Below are positions 46,783 to 56,700 of a DNA stretch of 64,000 nucleotides, in pieces (positions within the stretch are counted from its first letter, which is position 1; every line of letters starts with the position of its first letter). The position numbers and the translations under genes were made by a program. Source of the DNA: Clavelina lepadiformis (lineage: Eukaryota; Chordata; Ascidiacea; Aplousobranchia; Clavelinidae); contig NC_135240.1 in assembly GCF_947623445.1 (NCBI RefSeq), positions 5,518,001 through 5,582,000 of the forward strand. The letters are read 5' to 3'. The notes beneath the pieces are model-generated. The model was not told the origin of the DNA, ran no database searches, and worked only from the letters and a program-made list of their open reading frames with translations.

Positions 46783-49700
46783 CAGGACCGGATTAAGCTT
46801 TTTATGGGCCTGGGGCTCTATGATAGTCAGAGGCCTATTTTTTATTCTATTCGTTGTACTAAAAACTAACCACAATTGAAACGAAAAACAAATATTAATA
46901 CATAAACAAAGTATATATTTACTTTGTATGCACACATTCAAATGACGCATTTTCTGGATTTAGACAATGCAAAGCTCTTAATAATGTCATCGGTGTCTAT
47001 TTTTTGCAAAATGTCGTTTTCGATGCAGAGTATAGCTAAGGAATTCAACCTTTTCTGCCTCATAGACGAACGCAAATGATTTTTTACTCTTTTTAGTGCT
47101 GAAAATGAGCGCTCGCCAGAGCAATTAGAAATCATCAGACAAAGATAAAGCTTGAAAACAACCGATACATTAGGAAATGCATGCGCGAATTCATTTTCAT
47201 TTATGAACTTAAACATCTGAATTTCTTTGCATTCACTGTTGAAATGGTGTTGTTTTATCAGTGTAGAAAAATGGATCATCTCCTCAGGCAATGACTCCTC
47301 CAGATCATCTGAATAATATTGAAGTAACGATTTCGCACTTGCTTCAATTTTGCAGTTAGACATGGTGTTCAATTCTATCAGAAACGAAAACTTTCTTTGG
47401 AGACCGTCGTAAGCTTCTAGTCGGGTTTTCATAGACGAAAGAATTTGGTCAATGATCGGCAGATATGAGTCTACTTTGAATCTGCTCGATGGATCAAGTG
47501 ATGTGTCTTCAGATTCACCTTCGCTATCCAACCCTACTTTTCTTCTTTTCTTTCTTGAAATTTCTTCAGTGTAATGATGACAGCCACTTAATGCTTGACC
47601 TCTTCCTTCAAATGTTTGAAATTGGGGTCTGAGAAGTTGAATAAAGTTCTGTAGACCCTGAAGCAAATTTGTTGCCTTATTCAAAGTCATGTTGCTGTCC
47701 TGCAGAGCCTGACTCGTCTTATGGAACCGTTCCATTATGCACGACCATACCTCGACTAAAATACCAGTTTCAAGCTTTTTCATCGATGAAACAAAACCCC
47801 TGGCTGTTTCTTTAGTTTGATATGTTTCATCATTGTCATCAGATATTGCCGTCAAGACTTGAAGAACCGCTTGGTAACCTTTTCTTAGTGCATGTAGCGC
47901 ATCATATCGCGCCTCCCAACGTGTATCAGACAAAGGCTTAATTGTTGGACATTTAAGTGGTTTCAGTGCATCAACAAGAAGATTCCACCTGTGTGTTGAA
48001 GCTGAAAAGAATACATAGAGTCCTTGAACAAACATGAAAAAACGAACCGCGGATTGGCAACACTCAGCAGCACATTTTCCCACAAGATTCAAGGAATGTG
48101 CTACGCAAGGAATATATTCTGCTTGGTGGTTGCGTTCTTTTATTATAGCTTGCATACCTTTATATTTTCCGCTCATGTTAGCAGCGTTGTCATAAGATTG
48201 TCCTCGGAGATCTTTCAAACTGATCCCATTGTATTCTATAAACTCCAAAAGTATATCAGCCAATTGGCGACCAGTGTGTCCACGGGTGGGCATAAATTTG
48301 ACAAATCGTTCCACGGGACCATCAGGTAAAACATACCGAAAAATTATTGTTAACTGGTCAACATTTGCAATGTCAGGTGTTGAGTCCACGGACACTGAAT
48401 AATACTTTGCTTGTTTTATTTCGGAAATAATAATATGTAATACTTTTGTTGCAATTGCGTCAATGAATTCCTCACATACAGTCGATGAGAAATACGAAAC
48501 GTGTCCCTTGCCTTTGTTCACTCTCTTTTGAATATGCTCAGCAAGGAAAGTATCGTATTCTGCCAACAACTCCAAAATTCCAAGGAAGTTACCGTTTTGT
48601 GGAGAACTAACCCTCTCACTACTTCCGCGGAAGGCCAGCCCTCTGGATGATAGGAATTTTATCACGCTTAAAACTCGAGCTAATACTTTGCACCAATATT
48701 TTCTGTCAGATTCTTTTTGCTCTTCCAAATCTTTGCAAATGCTTCCTTTTTTTGCTCTTCGAAAGAAATATGTTGAAAGATAACTTAAGTGTTTGTTAGA
48801 AGATTCGTGCCTGGCCAGGTCGCGTGGTGCATGTTTCCAGTCGCCATAACCAACTGATGCCAGCTGCAGCATGATTTTCTCAGAATCAGACGCAAAAAGT
48901 TTGCAAAAAAAGCAGTAAAGTTTCTTGGTTGAAGGCGAATAGCACAACCATTCGCGTTTCACTATTTCGCCGTTCAATTGTTCTCGCCAAAATAGCGATT
49001 TAGAACAACGCCGTTTAAATTTATCGCCAGTAATACGTGTCTCTGAAGTTGAAAAATCTGCATCAAGATGTTGAAATTCTAAACTTCCTATTTGGCAGCA
49101 GTAATCTCTCAGCTGGTCAGAAATTCCTCCCCAGCATCCAACATCCATGTCGTGTTGAATAGTTTCTTTTACCCCATGTGTTTCATCCTCAGCAACATTA
49201 GATGACTTGGTTTTTAAATTTGGTTCCGATGAAACAATATTTATATGTGGCTCTGCAATACAGTCACTCGAAGTAGATGGTCGCAAAGCAGTTGCATTAG
49301 GCCTACAGGACGTCGTTTCTGCAATGTTGCTTTTCGGTTCGCTTACAACATCAAAAAAATCAGTCACTTTTTTTGAACCTGCTACAACTTTTTTCAATTT
49401 AGCTTCTGCTTCTCTTCTAGATTTCTCCTTTTCCCAACCGCTTTTATACTTCTTCATTTTTATTTTTAAATTAATTTAGCCAAGCTAAAAACAAAACAAC
49501 TAAAAACAATATGTTGCTATACTCTAGCCTAGACTATAGCAACAGCTACTCTAGCTACGCCTAGAGTCTCTAGGCGAGCTAGATTTAGATGACCCTATAG
49601 TGGTCTTTCGCTACTGCCTGCATGCGCAATATTGTTATGTGCGTTATTGCGAAATAAACTTGACTTGACTTGGCTACTAACAATCCTGCCTAACAGCCGA

Positions 49701-49895
49701 GAAAAAGCGATTGTTGCGTCATAGTGACCAGGTTGGGTTTTACAGTGCATGGACTGTGTTTTCAATAATAGCTGGGAGATTTGTATTAGCCTAGGCTACC
49801 TTAGTTGTTTCATTGACTTAGTGCAGTGGTGGGCCTATATTTGGGTGTGGACCTGGGGCTGCAGCCCCATCAGCCCCCGCCTTAATCCGGCCCTG
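46783..49895 (-). mobile_element. Autonomous-looking hAT DNA transposon
   Basis: 3113 bases with terminal inverted repeats CAGGACCGGATTAAG and CTTAATCCGGCCCTG (14 of 15 matching) and a perfect 8-base target duplication CCCACAGG at 46775-46782 and 49896-49903. It carries a single uninterrupted transposase frame on the minus strand, opposite to the host gene. The empty site is preserved in gene C at 39456-39463. A whole frame, matched ends and an exact duplication mark a recent insertion. Confidence 0.97.
46938..49457 (-). CDS. hAT-family transposase, 839 residues
   Basis: An intronless frame inside the element at 46783-49895. The N-terminus is lysine-rich. A TTF/BED-like zinc finger follows at about residues 165-235 (CFFC, then H-x5-H in RHESSNKH). 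The RNase-H-like core has SVDSTPD with a catalytic-type Asp, CVAHSLNLVGKCAAECC, and DTRWEARYDAL. The C-terminal hAT dimerisation region is CSGERSFSALKRVKNHLRSSM near residues 775-800. The domain order matches the ZNF862-like/DUF4371 branch of hAT transposases. It would bind the ends and cut and paste the element in the nucleus. Complete length and open frame suggest it was active recently. Confidence 0.95.
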   Translation of the reverse strand: MKKYKSGWEKEKSRREAEAKLKKVVAGSKKVTDFFDVVSEPKSNIAETTSCRPNATALRPSTSSDCIAEPHINIVSSEPNLKTKSSNVAEDETHGVKETIQHDMDVGCWGGISDQLRDYCCQIGSLEFQHLDADFSTSETRITGDKFKRRCSKSLFWREQLNGEIVKREWLCYSPSTKKLYCFFCKLFASDSEKIMLQLASVGYGDWKHAPRDLARHESSNKHLSYLSTYFFRRAKKGSICKDLEEQKESDRKYWCKVLARVLSVIKFLSSRGLAFRGSSERVSSPQNGNFLGILELLAEYDTFLAEHIQKRVNKGKGHVSYFSSTVCEEFIDAIATKVLHIIISEIKQAKYYSVSVDSTPDIANVDQLTIIFRYVLPDGPVERFVKFMPTRGHTGRQLADILLEFIEYNGISLKDLRGQSYDNAANMSGKYKGMQAIIKERNHQAEYIPCVAHSLNLVGKCAAECCQSAVRFFMFVQGLYVFFSASTHRWNLLVDALKPLKCPTIKPLSDTRWEARYDALHALRKGYQAVLQVLTAISDDNDETYQTKETARGFVSSMKKLETGILVEVWSCIMERFHKTSQALQDSNMTLNKATNLLQGLQNFIQLLRPQFQTFEGRGQALSGCHHYTEEISRKKRRKVGLDSEGESEDTSLDPSSRFKVDSYLPIIDQILSSMKTRLEAYDGLQRKFSFLIELNTMSNCKIEASAKSLLQYYSDDLEESLPEEMIHFSTLIKQHHFNSECKEIQMFKFINENEFAHAFPNVSVVFKLYLCLMISNCSGERSFSALKRVKNHLRSSMRQKRLNSLAILCIENDILQKIDTDDIIKSFALSKSRKCVI

Positions 49896-51555
49896 CCCAC
49901 AGGCAACTCGAATGAAAACTGGTGGGACATTAACCGTGATTCCAAATGCAAACGAGCATCAGGAGTTTACAAGCATAACAGCAATCGCTGCGAGGGAACA
50001 TACCAGGGCGGAAAATGCGGAGGACCATCGGAGAGACAGTGCTGTGTGCCAACTAGCACAGGCGGTAAGAATTCTGTATTTGAATAAGGGCCACGATAAA
50101 GGTAGAAGTACTCGTTGACTAGCAAGGTTTTCAGTTTTGCCTACACGGTTCCTTAAATATTAAAGGTTGTCCCTTGGTGGTGTATCCACAAACGTCATAC
50201 GTCCGAGGATACAACGGCCAAGCTATTCGGGTTCATCCGGATTTTGTCGGATCAATGAACAAGATCAAATCCGCAGCAGTGTGGTGTGACGTCAAAGTCA
50301 GTTCGTCCTGATAAAACGCAGCAAATTGATGGAAATTATCTGCGATTTTTGCAGCGGTTATTTTAATATTTTAAGTGTGGGTGACTCATTCTTTCCGAAA
50401 GCAAGGACAGCCGCTATCTGGCACTATTGTTATACCTGCGTCAAGGAGCAACCACTTGGTGGGGCATGCCATCGATATGAACGTCCAGTCAACCCATGCC
50501 TGGTGTAACAGTAAATGTCTTCAAGGTAAAGTGTGGCGTTAATTTAAAGTCTATAGGCTACGTAGGCTGAGATTTATAGAAACAGTGATTCGTGAAATTT
50601 TGCAAGTATCGAAGTTACCTGTTTAAATATCGACTACTTCCTCTGCTGATTGGGTGCAAGGTTGTCGCACACAGCAACTTAACGCTATCAAATTTATTTC
50701 TTACAGCAAAAAGCGATAAAGGCGCGGAATGTTTCATCAACAGAATAATTGCCGACGGTTTGAGATGGGGCGGAAACTTCAACAGAAAAGATCCTGTACA
50801 CATTGACGATTACTACAATCGTGATATTGGGCAGTATGACAGTGTATTTCGAACCGTGCAAAATCAGTGTAATTAGAACTTTCGATATCTGATTCTTTGA
50901 CTGTTTAGCGATTCTGCCAGCATGATGTGACGTGCTATGTTGTGTATAGCTGTATATGTGAGTGCAATGTATTAACTGGAAATGTCTTAATTTTATCGGG
51001 ATCCCGAAAATGCCACGTAAATACGCATCGCCATTCAGTCAATAATACTACTGTACATGCAGGTTTGTACATACAGTCAATAATGTGTTTTTCGTTTATA
51101 ATCCCTCAATGTATAACGTTTTTATATAACCAAGCTATCAAGACGTTTTTAAACTGCACAAATATTGGATTGCAAACTAAAGGCAATAATAATAAGTTGT
51201 CCCAATTGGTTGGTAATTTGCAAACGCATACTTAGCGGCTGAAAATTCAAATTTTTTGGACCTAGCCTAAACTCTTAGCAGCCATAAAAACCATTCTTAT
51301 TTCGTTTGATGCAAATTTTAGCTTTGTGTACATGTTCTTAATAAATATTTGTAGGCTTGTAACCACGTATGAGGATATTTGCACTATTACAATGCGATTG
51401 TACTTACATAAAAAAAACTCTGTTCTAAAACGTAAGTGCAAACCGACAAAAGCTTTAAAGACTTTTTACGGAAAAAGAACTATTGGCTTAAACAGATTGC
51501 ATTTTTGCTGTATAGGTAATAATGACGCAGTAGCTTTGGAAGTGGATTAGCTTAT

Positions 51556-53570
51556 AACTGTATAACATCTTAACAACTTAAAACTCTCGCACGACAATTA
51601 CTCATTTGCAATTGTCAAGCAGAAGTGGCAGATCAAAACATAATGTGCAGATCAAAACATAATGTGCAGATCGGTAATATTCCTATTTCAATTAAGAACT
51701 TTCAACGCGGTAGCTTAACGAACATAGAACAATACCCATTTACATTGATAGATTAATATTATCAAATCAATAAATTCAAAATGGTTGAATATTTTGTAAA
51801 ATATCAACAGGTGACCGTGCATGCTGGACGTAAGCAAATTACAGGCCGATTTATACAAAGGGTCGGATTCCACTCATTGTTGCTTTTAATTTCAGATTTT
51901 ATTAAGTTAAAGTTAAAAAACTTGTTAAGGTTCGGTGAACAAAGCAAAACAATCAAAGCACTTCACGTTCACTTTCTACAGCCAGCGGAAGTTATACCGA
52001 CTTCTAATGTACTTCATCATTGTCTCATAACTACAACTGGGGAGTTTGCGTTCATTTTTCTTTTAAACTTGCCTTTTGATCCACGTTGGCAGACTGAAGA
52101 ATGTGTAAGTTCTCATCAAGTTCATTGCCTTGCAGTTTGAGAATGGGTTCAGTAAGTTTCAGAAAATCAATTTAAGCGTTAACACAGCAGGTGGTGTCAC
52201 AACTGTTCGGTTTATAACAAATATAACTTTATTTTAGAGCAAGACTTGTTTAAAAATAAGCTTTGTAAATATCATATCTTACTTAAATTGTACGCATAGC
52301 CGGTAAAAAGTGGTAACATGTAGCAATCGAAACAGATGTTGCTTTGATTTTGATTTGCCGTGGGTAGAATGATAAAAATTTTAATCATGTTACCTAAAAA
52401 GTAGCTGTACGTTATTGCAAAAATGTATTATTAGAAGAAAATCATGCTACATAACATTAATATTTAACTTAAATAATTAATTAATTAATTAATTAGTTAT
52501 TATTAATTGATAATTACGTGTCATAAATTTACTTATTATTATCACTATAAATTACTTATTAATTTAGTTAGTTAAGCGCTTTACATAATCACCCACAGTG
52601 CCATGGATTACAGTGGCTTTTGTTCATATTGTTTTGTTGTTGCAGTTTTTGAAATGGTTATTAATTTGTCTGATTGTGAGTAATTAACCAGCGGGTTTTG
52701 GCGGAGGGTTTCCGGTCTTGTTGTTGTTGTTGAGCTTGAAAATGATAAAGTGCTTGTGGTAAATTGTTCAAAATATTCAACGTTGGCGTTAGAACTATGT
52801 TTTGTACCAGCTCGTGCGGTCAAATACAAATAACCAAAATGAAATTGATTTTTTATCACTTATGGTGAGCTTGAAAGAATTATAATTGTGATGTACAAAG
52901 TGCAATTGTGTGAATGTGTAACACGATAACAACGATCATATAATAACCATATAAAAGTAAAATATATACAATACAGCTTACTGTATATAATGTAATGTGT
53001 AACGTAAATGTTATATTTATATGATAATGTATATACAGTGTAGAAGGTAATATTATGAACATGGAATATCACCTTCCGGACATGGTAGCACAGATGACGT
53101 CACTAAGCAACAAGTGGCTGTAGAGTTGATCGGTTCTGTAATTTCAATTTGTTGGCACCTGCAAATCGCTGGAATAACTGAGTAAACTTCTAAGAAGAGT
53201 GCTTTAAAGGCAATAAAGCAAAATATGTCAAATGCATAACATTGTGCTTTGAAATACGTAAAAGAAATATGCTTCAAAAGCAAGTAATATGAGAGACCGA
53301 CAAACGATAGTTTATCGCTTACTTTACACATAGCCTAAGACATAAGTGCATGGGCAAGTTTTCTCCTTAAGAACAGGCGCCCACTTGGTAACTCTGCCGC
53401 AACTGACGTCACTTGCTCTGACGTAACATATCGTTCAACAACAATTGAAACGTTGTCAAAATATTTTCTCAATAAGAAAACTTTTCCACCTTCCACGTTC
53501 AAAAAGAGAGATAAAAGTCGTTTGACGCAACTTTAAATACAAGGAAATGGAAAAGGGAGAAAAAATGCTT
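51556..53570. other. Spacer upstream of the collectin
   Basis: About 2 kb without a supported gene. It includes a TAATTAATTAAT-type A/T tract near 52470-52570. A 119-residue frame at 51781-52140 has no recognisable feature. Confidence 0.45.
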
Positions 53571-53574
53571 CATT

Positions 53575-53583
53575 TATATATAA
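53575..53583 (+). promoter_or_regulatory. TATA box of the collectin gene
   Basis: TATATATAA about 70 bases before the start codon at 53654, with no other ATG in between. It fits a single-promoter secreted gene. Confidence 0.6.
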
Positions 53584-53653
53584 GGTGTAACTTCGATCGT
53601 CTTCACAGACAAACATTTAGCACAAAACTGCAAGGAAAAACACTGAGAATATA

Positions 53654-54697
53654 ATGCAGACTTTTGTAATAGTAGTGTTTGTGAGTCTTGCTTTTTGTTG
53701 CTGCCGTTCTCAAGTAAGCGACAATGATGAAGATTCTTGCACCGGGTCTCCTGTTGTCAATTGCAATTGTGGATACAACACTCTCCCATTAAAAGGAGGC
53801 CAGCTAGATGCAGAAAAAGTTGGCAGGCCGGGCAAACAGGGAGAAAAAGGGTCTAAAGGGGACAGGGGAACAAAGGTTTCAGAAATTTCTTTTTGTACAA
53901 GCTTGCAAATAAGTTACCTGTAAAATAATCTGCGGCAAATTGTCAATTATATCTTTCATTTCTTCCAATTGTAACACAGGGCGAACCGGGAAGTACGGTC
54001 GCCATCTTACGACAGTTGCGGACTCTTGAAATGGAAATTGGTTCTTTAAAGTCAGGTACATATAACTGTGTAGCGTAAAATTACACTTCCAAATGCATGA
54101 TAATCAGTAAGTTATCATTGGCAAATTTATCCACGCACTCCTTATATAAGCGTGTGTCTTATTTTTGCAAAAAAAATTGACGTCCTTTACAAAGTTGTAT
54201 GATGCAGAATTGAAGTGGTTCACCGCTTCGAATGGTTACCAATATCGACTGACCCCTTCTCGACAAAGTTGGCAGGAAAGCCGTCGCGTCTGTCAAAGCA
54301 TGGGGGCCGATTTGATTGTGGTTGGTGCGAAAGATATGGACAAAAGACTGTAAGTTACTTCTCTTTTCGTTTGATATAAAATCGTCGGAATCAGAAAAAC
54401 GCATCCTACAACACAACTGTGTATTCTTTTTGCAGTGAAATAGCCCACGCTTTGCTCGCGCCACGAAACATTGATCATACTTGGATGGGAATCAATGATA
54501 TTGAACAGGAAGGTACTTGGAAATGGGTGGACGGTAGCACTGGAAACGCGCACTGGAATGGTGGACAACCTGATAACTTTGAAAGCGGTCAGGATTGTGG
54601 ACTGATTTGGTACAAGAGCATTGGATATCGTTCTGATGATGGAGGCTGTGCAGCAGCCTTGTATGCTTTATGTGAGAAACTCCTCGATCAATCATGA
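53654..54697 (+). CDS. Collectin: collagen-stalk C-type lectin
   Basis: Four exons: 53654-53875, 53980-54055, 54208-54349, 54436-54697, giving 233 residues. Signal peptide (MQTFVIVVFVSLAFCCCRSQ), a short cysteine-bearing N-segment for oligomerisation, about eight Gly-X-Y triplets (GRPGKQGEKGSKGDRGTK, then GEPGS across the splice), a short neck, and a C-type lectin domain. The domain has WMGINDIEQEGTWKWVDGS, QPDNF and four cysteines of the short form. QPD in known C-type lectins favours galactose-type sugars, whereas EPN favours mannose. The usual WND calcium motif is replaced by a SDDGGC context, so calcium binding may be altered. Collectins are secreted oligomers that recognise microbial sugars and can trigger the lectin complement pathway. 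The exon 3 acceptor (GATGCAG) was chosen because the other candidate gives an immediate stop. Confidence 0.87.
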
Positions 54698-54856
54698 AGC
54701 ATTTGGATATATCTTCATTATACTTTGCTAAATTCCATTTGACGTAAACAATATATAACATTGATGCTACGAATAAAAATGCGTTTATTCGCCCAAAAAT
54801 TGATCATGAAATAAATGAAATATAAAGCAAAATACATTTTAAACCATTATCTAACA

Positions 54857-55347
54857 CAGGGGTGGGCAAACTACGGCCCGCGGGCCGCATGCGGCCCGCG
54901 GTCCCATTTTATGCGGCCCGCCGGCACTTGCAGAAACTCCTACTCATCACTTATTGTTTTAATTAAACAGGTTCCATGACAAAATATTATTCCCTTTACG
55001 AGTGTGTTTTTCTCTTCACTTTCAGTGCGTAAACACACACACGTCAGTCGCGCATGTATTGCAACATGCTTTCAGCAACTAGCCGTACACTTCTCACGCA
55101 TTGTTTGATTCAATTGTTTGATCATAAAATACAAATACGGTAGCGGCGGCTACCGTAGGCCTTTGTGATGAAGATTGCGTAGCTTTAAACGTAACTGAGT
55201 GTGAAATGCAAAAATTGTGTTTAATATGAATATGCGTTTATTTACACACCGGGTAAATTTTCCTACTTTGTAATGAGAGTGTGCGGCCCGCCGGCTGCAA
55301 CATTTTTTCAAATGTGGCCCTCAGTACAAAAAGTTTGCCCACCCCTG
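54857..55347. mobile_element. Non-autonomous hAT element (MITE-like)
   Basis: 491 bases with perfect ends CAGGGGTGGGCAAACT and AGTTTGCCCACCCCTG, and a perfect 8-base duplication ATCTAACA at 54849-54856 and 55348-55355. Both subterminal regions are rich in CGGCCCGC, the centre is A+T-rich, and no transposase is seen. It lies 160 bases beyond the collectin stop. Its ends belong to the same group as the element at 8695-9007. Confidence 0.95.
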
Positions 55348-55419
55348 ATCTAACATATTCAAGTAAATCGCATTTCCGCCAATACGAAATAAAAATTATA
55401 GATTGTGCGGCGCTCGAAA

Positions 55420-56700
55420 AGTTATGACTCCGTGACAACGGATAAGGAACGTTGCGTTTCTTCCCAGTGAGCACGAGTTGTCCTCAGCGTAGCCTACTTC
55501 AAACAATTCCAACTCTAAAAACCAACTTGTATTATATATATAGCAAATAAATGCCACGCCACCTTGGTTGCCACACCACTCTCCCGCCAGATGAGGGCTA
55601 AGGAGATCAAAACGAAGCCCGAGATCATCTTTGCGCCGGTCTGATGCATAAAACCCAGATTCAGTGTCTGTGAAACGGCGTCCAACGTCTGAAAAAGCAT
55701 GCTCTCGTGGAGGTTTACTCTGAGGATCTTGCCTGACCGAAGGCGTGACAAACTTTTGAGGTGAATCTGTGGGAAAAGCTCCCAAAAAAACGGATACGTA
55801 ATTGTTGCATTCCTCTCGATAAGGAAACGGTGACGACAACGGCAAAATGAACGGTTTCCACAAATGACTTTGGTACCTAGGCTAATACCACCGCCTCTGT
55901 TGAAATGTTGGAGCAGTGCCATTTGAACAATGGCGTCGTCGTTATCGTCGCACGAACAAATGTCGGTTCTCGGATTCGCAGCCTTTTTTTAGTTGACGGT
56001 ATGCTTACCGAATTTCTTGTGGTAATAGCACAGTAACTTTGCTGGTTTGGAGTTATTCAACGAACCAGGGGTGGACATTGGCGGACTAGGTGCAGTGGTC
56101 GTATGCTTGCAAGCATGATGGTCTGGTTCGTTGATGCGAGGCGAATTACTTGTTTTGTTGGTTGTCGACTCCAGAATTTGACACGGTTGTTTTAGTTGCT
56201 TGGTTTCATTTTGAAACACCTTGATTGTTTCATCATGTCATTGTAATTCCTGCAATTCTGCTGCTTGCTTGTTATCTACGCTGTGCAAACGTTTCAGCTT
56301 TGCGTTGAAGCAGTCCAAATCTTCTCGTAAGATATCTGCGCTCACGTAGCTGTGACAAGTGGGCAGCATCTTCGACAGAAAATTCGTTGCAGAAACCGTT
56401 GTTCACTGGGCTTTACGGGGTCACCAATGCGATGCTCGGATAGTTATGACAAGTAAGGAAAGTTGCGTTTCTTACCAGTGTGCACGAGCTGTCCCGAGCG
56501 TAACCTGCTTCAAACAATTCCAACTCTAAAACCAAATTTGTATTGTTTATCTCGTCTGCCCGACAACAAGTACTCACCATATATATATATTTAGCGAGCA
56601 TATACCATGCATAATCATCATCGCACACACGATTTAAAGTAATATGTCCAAAAAACAGAAACACCGCGTGGTGACACTGAGGCCGCCACATGCTCTTTCT
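55420..56700 (-). mobile_element. Fossil LTR retroelement, Ty3/Gypsy-like, gag part with diverged terminal repeats
   Basis: Two diverged direct repeats (about 55425-55550 and 56455-56570) lie about 1 kb apart and look like parts of terminal repeats. Between them, on the minus strand, is a Pro/Ser/Thr-rich stretch that ends in CYYHKKFGKHTVN, a motif known near the end of Gag in Ty3/Gypsy elements. No pol is seen, so this is an internally deleted, old and clearly broken copy with multiple breaks. The family assignment rests on that one motif. Confidence 0.45.

Larger units (their letters stand above)
46374..50876 (+). pseudogene. Copy of gene C, probably decaying, with a hAT insertion (gene D)
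   Basis: Counterparts of all six gene C exons are present: 46374-46425, 46552-46686, 49903-50064, 50166-50296, about 50375-50525, 50707-50876. Coding identity to C is very high and the zinc signature SNHLVGHAID, LRWGGNF and DPVHIDD persist. Three things speak against normal function. A 3.1-kb hAT transposon sits at the exon 3 acceptor. The exon 5 acceptor TTAG|GTGTGG of gene C reads TTAAGTGTGG, which moves the AG one base and would throw the frame. In module 2, GVCKH is GVYKH, losing a cysteine of an otherwise fixed pattern. It may still be transcribed. A recently duplicated host gene on its way to pseudogene status is the simplest reading. Confidence 0.8.
41989..51555. repeat. Tandem segmental duplication, unit 2
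   Basis: Second copy of the unit at 34575-41986. It carries exons 1-2 of gene B (without the other four exons), the intergenic region, and gene D, the copy of gene C. It differs by a 3.1-kb hAT insertion (46783-49895), a complex insertion of about 580 bases (43272-43851) that replaces about 100 bases, and the absence of about 500 bases near 44285. Confidence 0.9.

Noticed and set aside
46938-49457. A host zinc-finger gene of ZNF862 type
   Set aside because: The frame lies between matched hAT ends with an exact 8-base target duplication, and the empty site is present in the paralogous copy.
26755-50876. Bacterial contamination as the source of the M15-like genes
   Set aside because: Each gene has five animal-type introns with consistent phases, animal-type signal peptides and cysteine modules, and is embedded in duplications with hAT elements.
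51781-52140. A 119-residue gene upstream of the collectin
   Set aside because: No signal, motif, splice context or codon pattern sets it apart from chance frames in this A+T-rich stretch.
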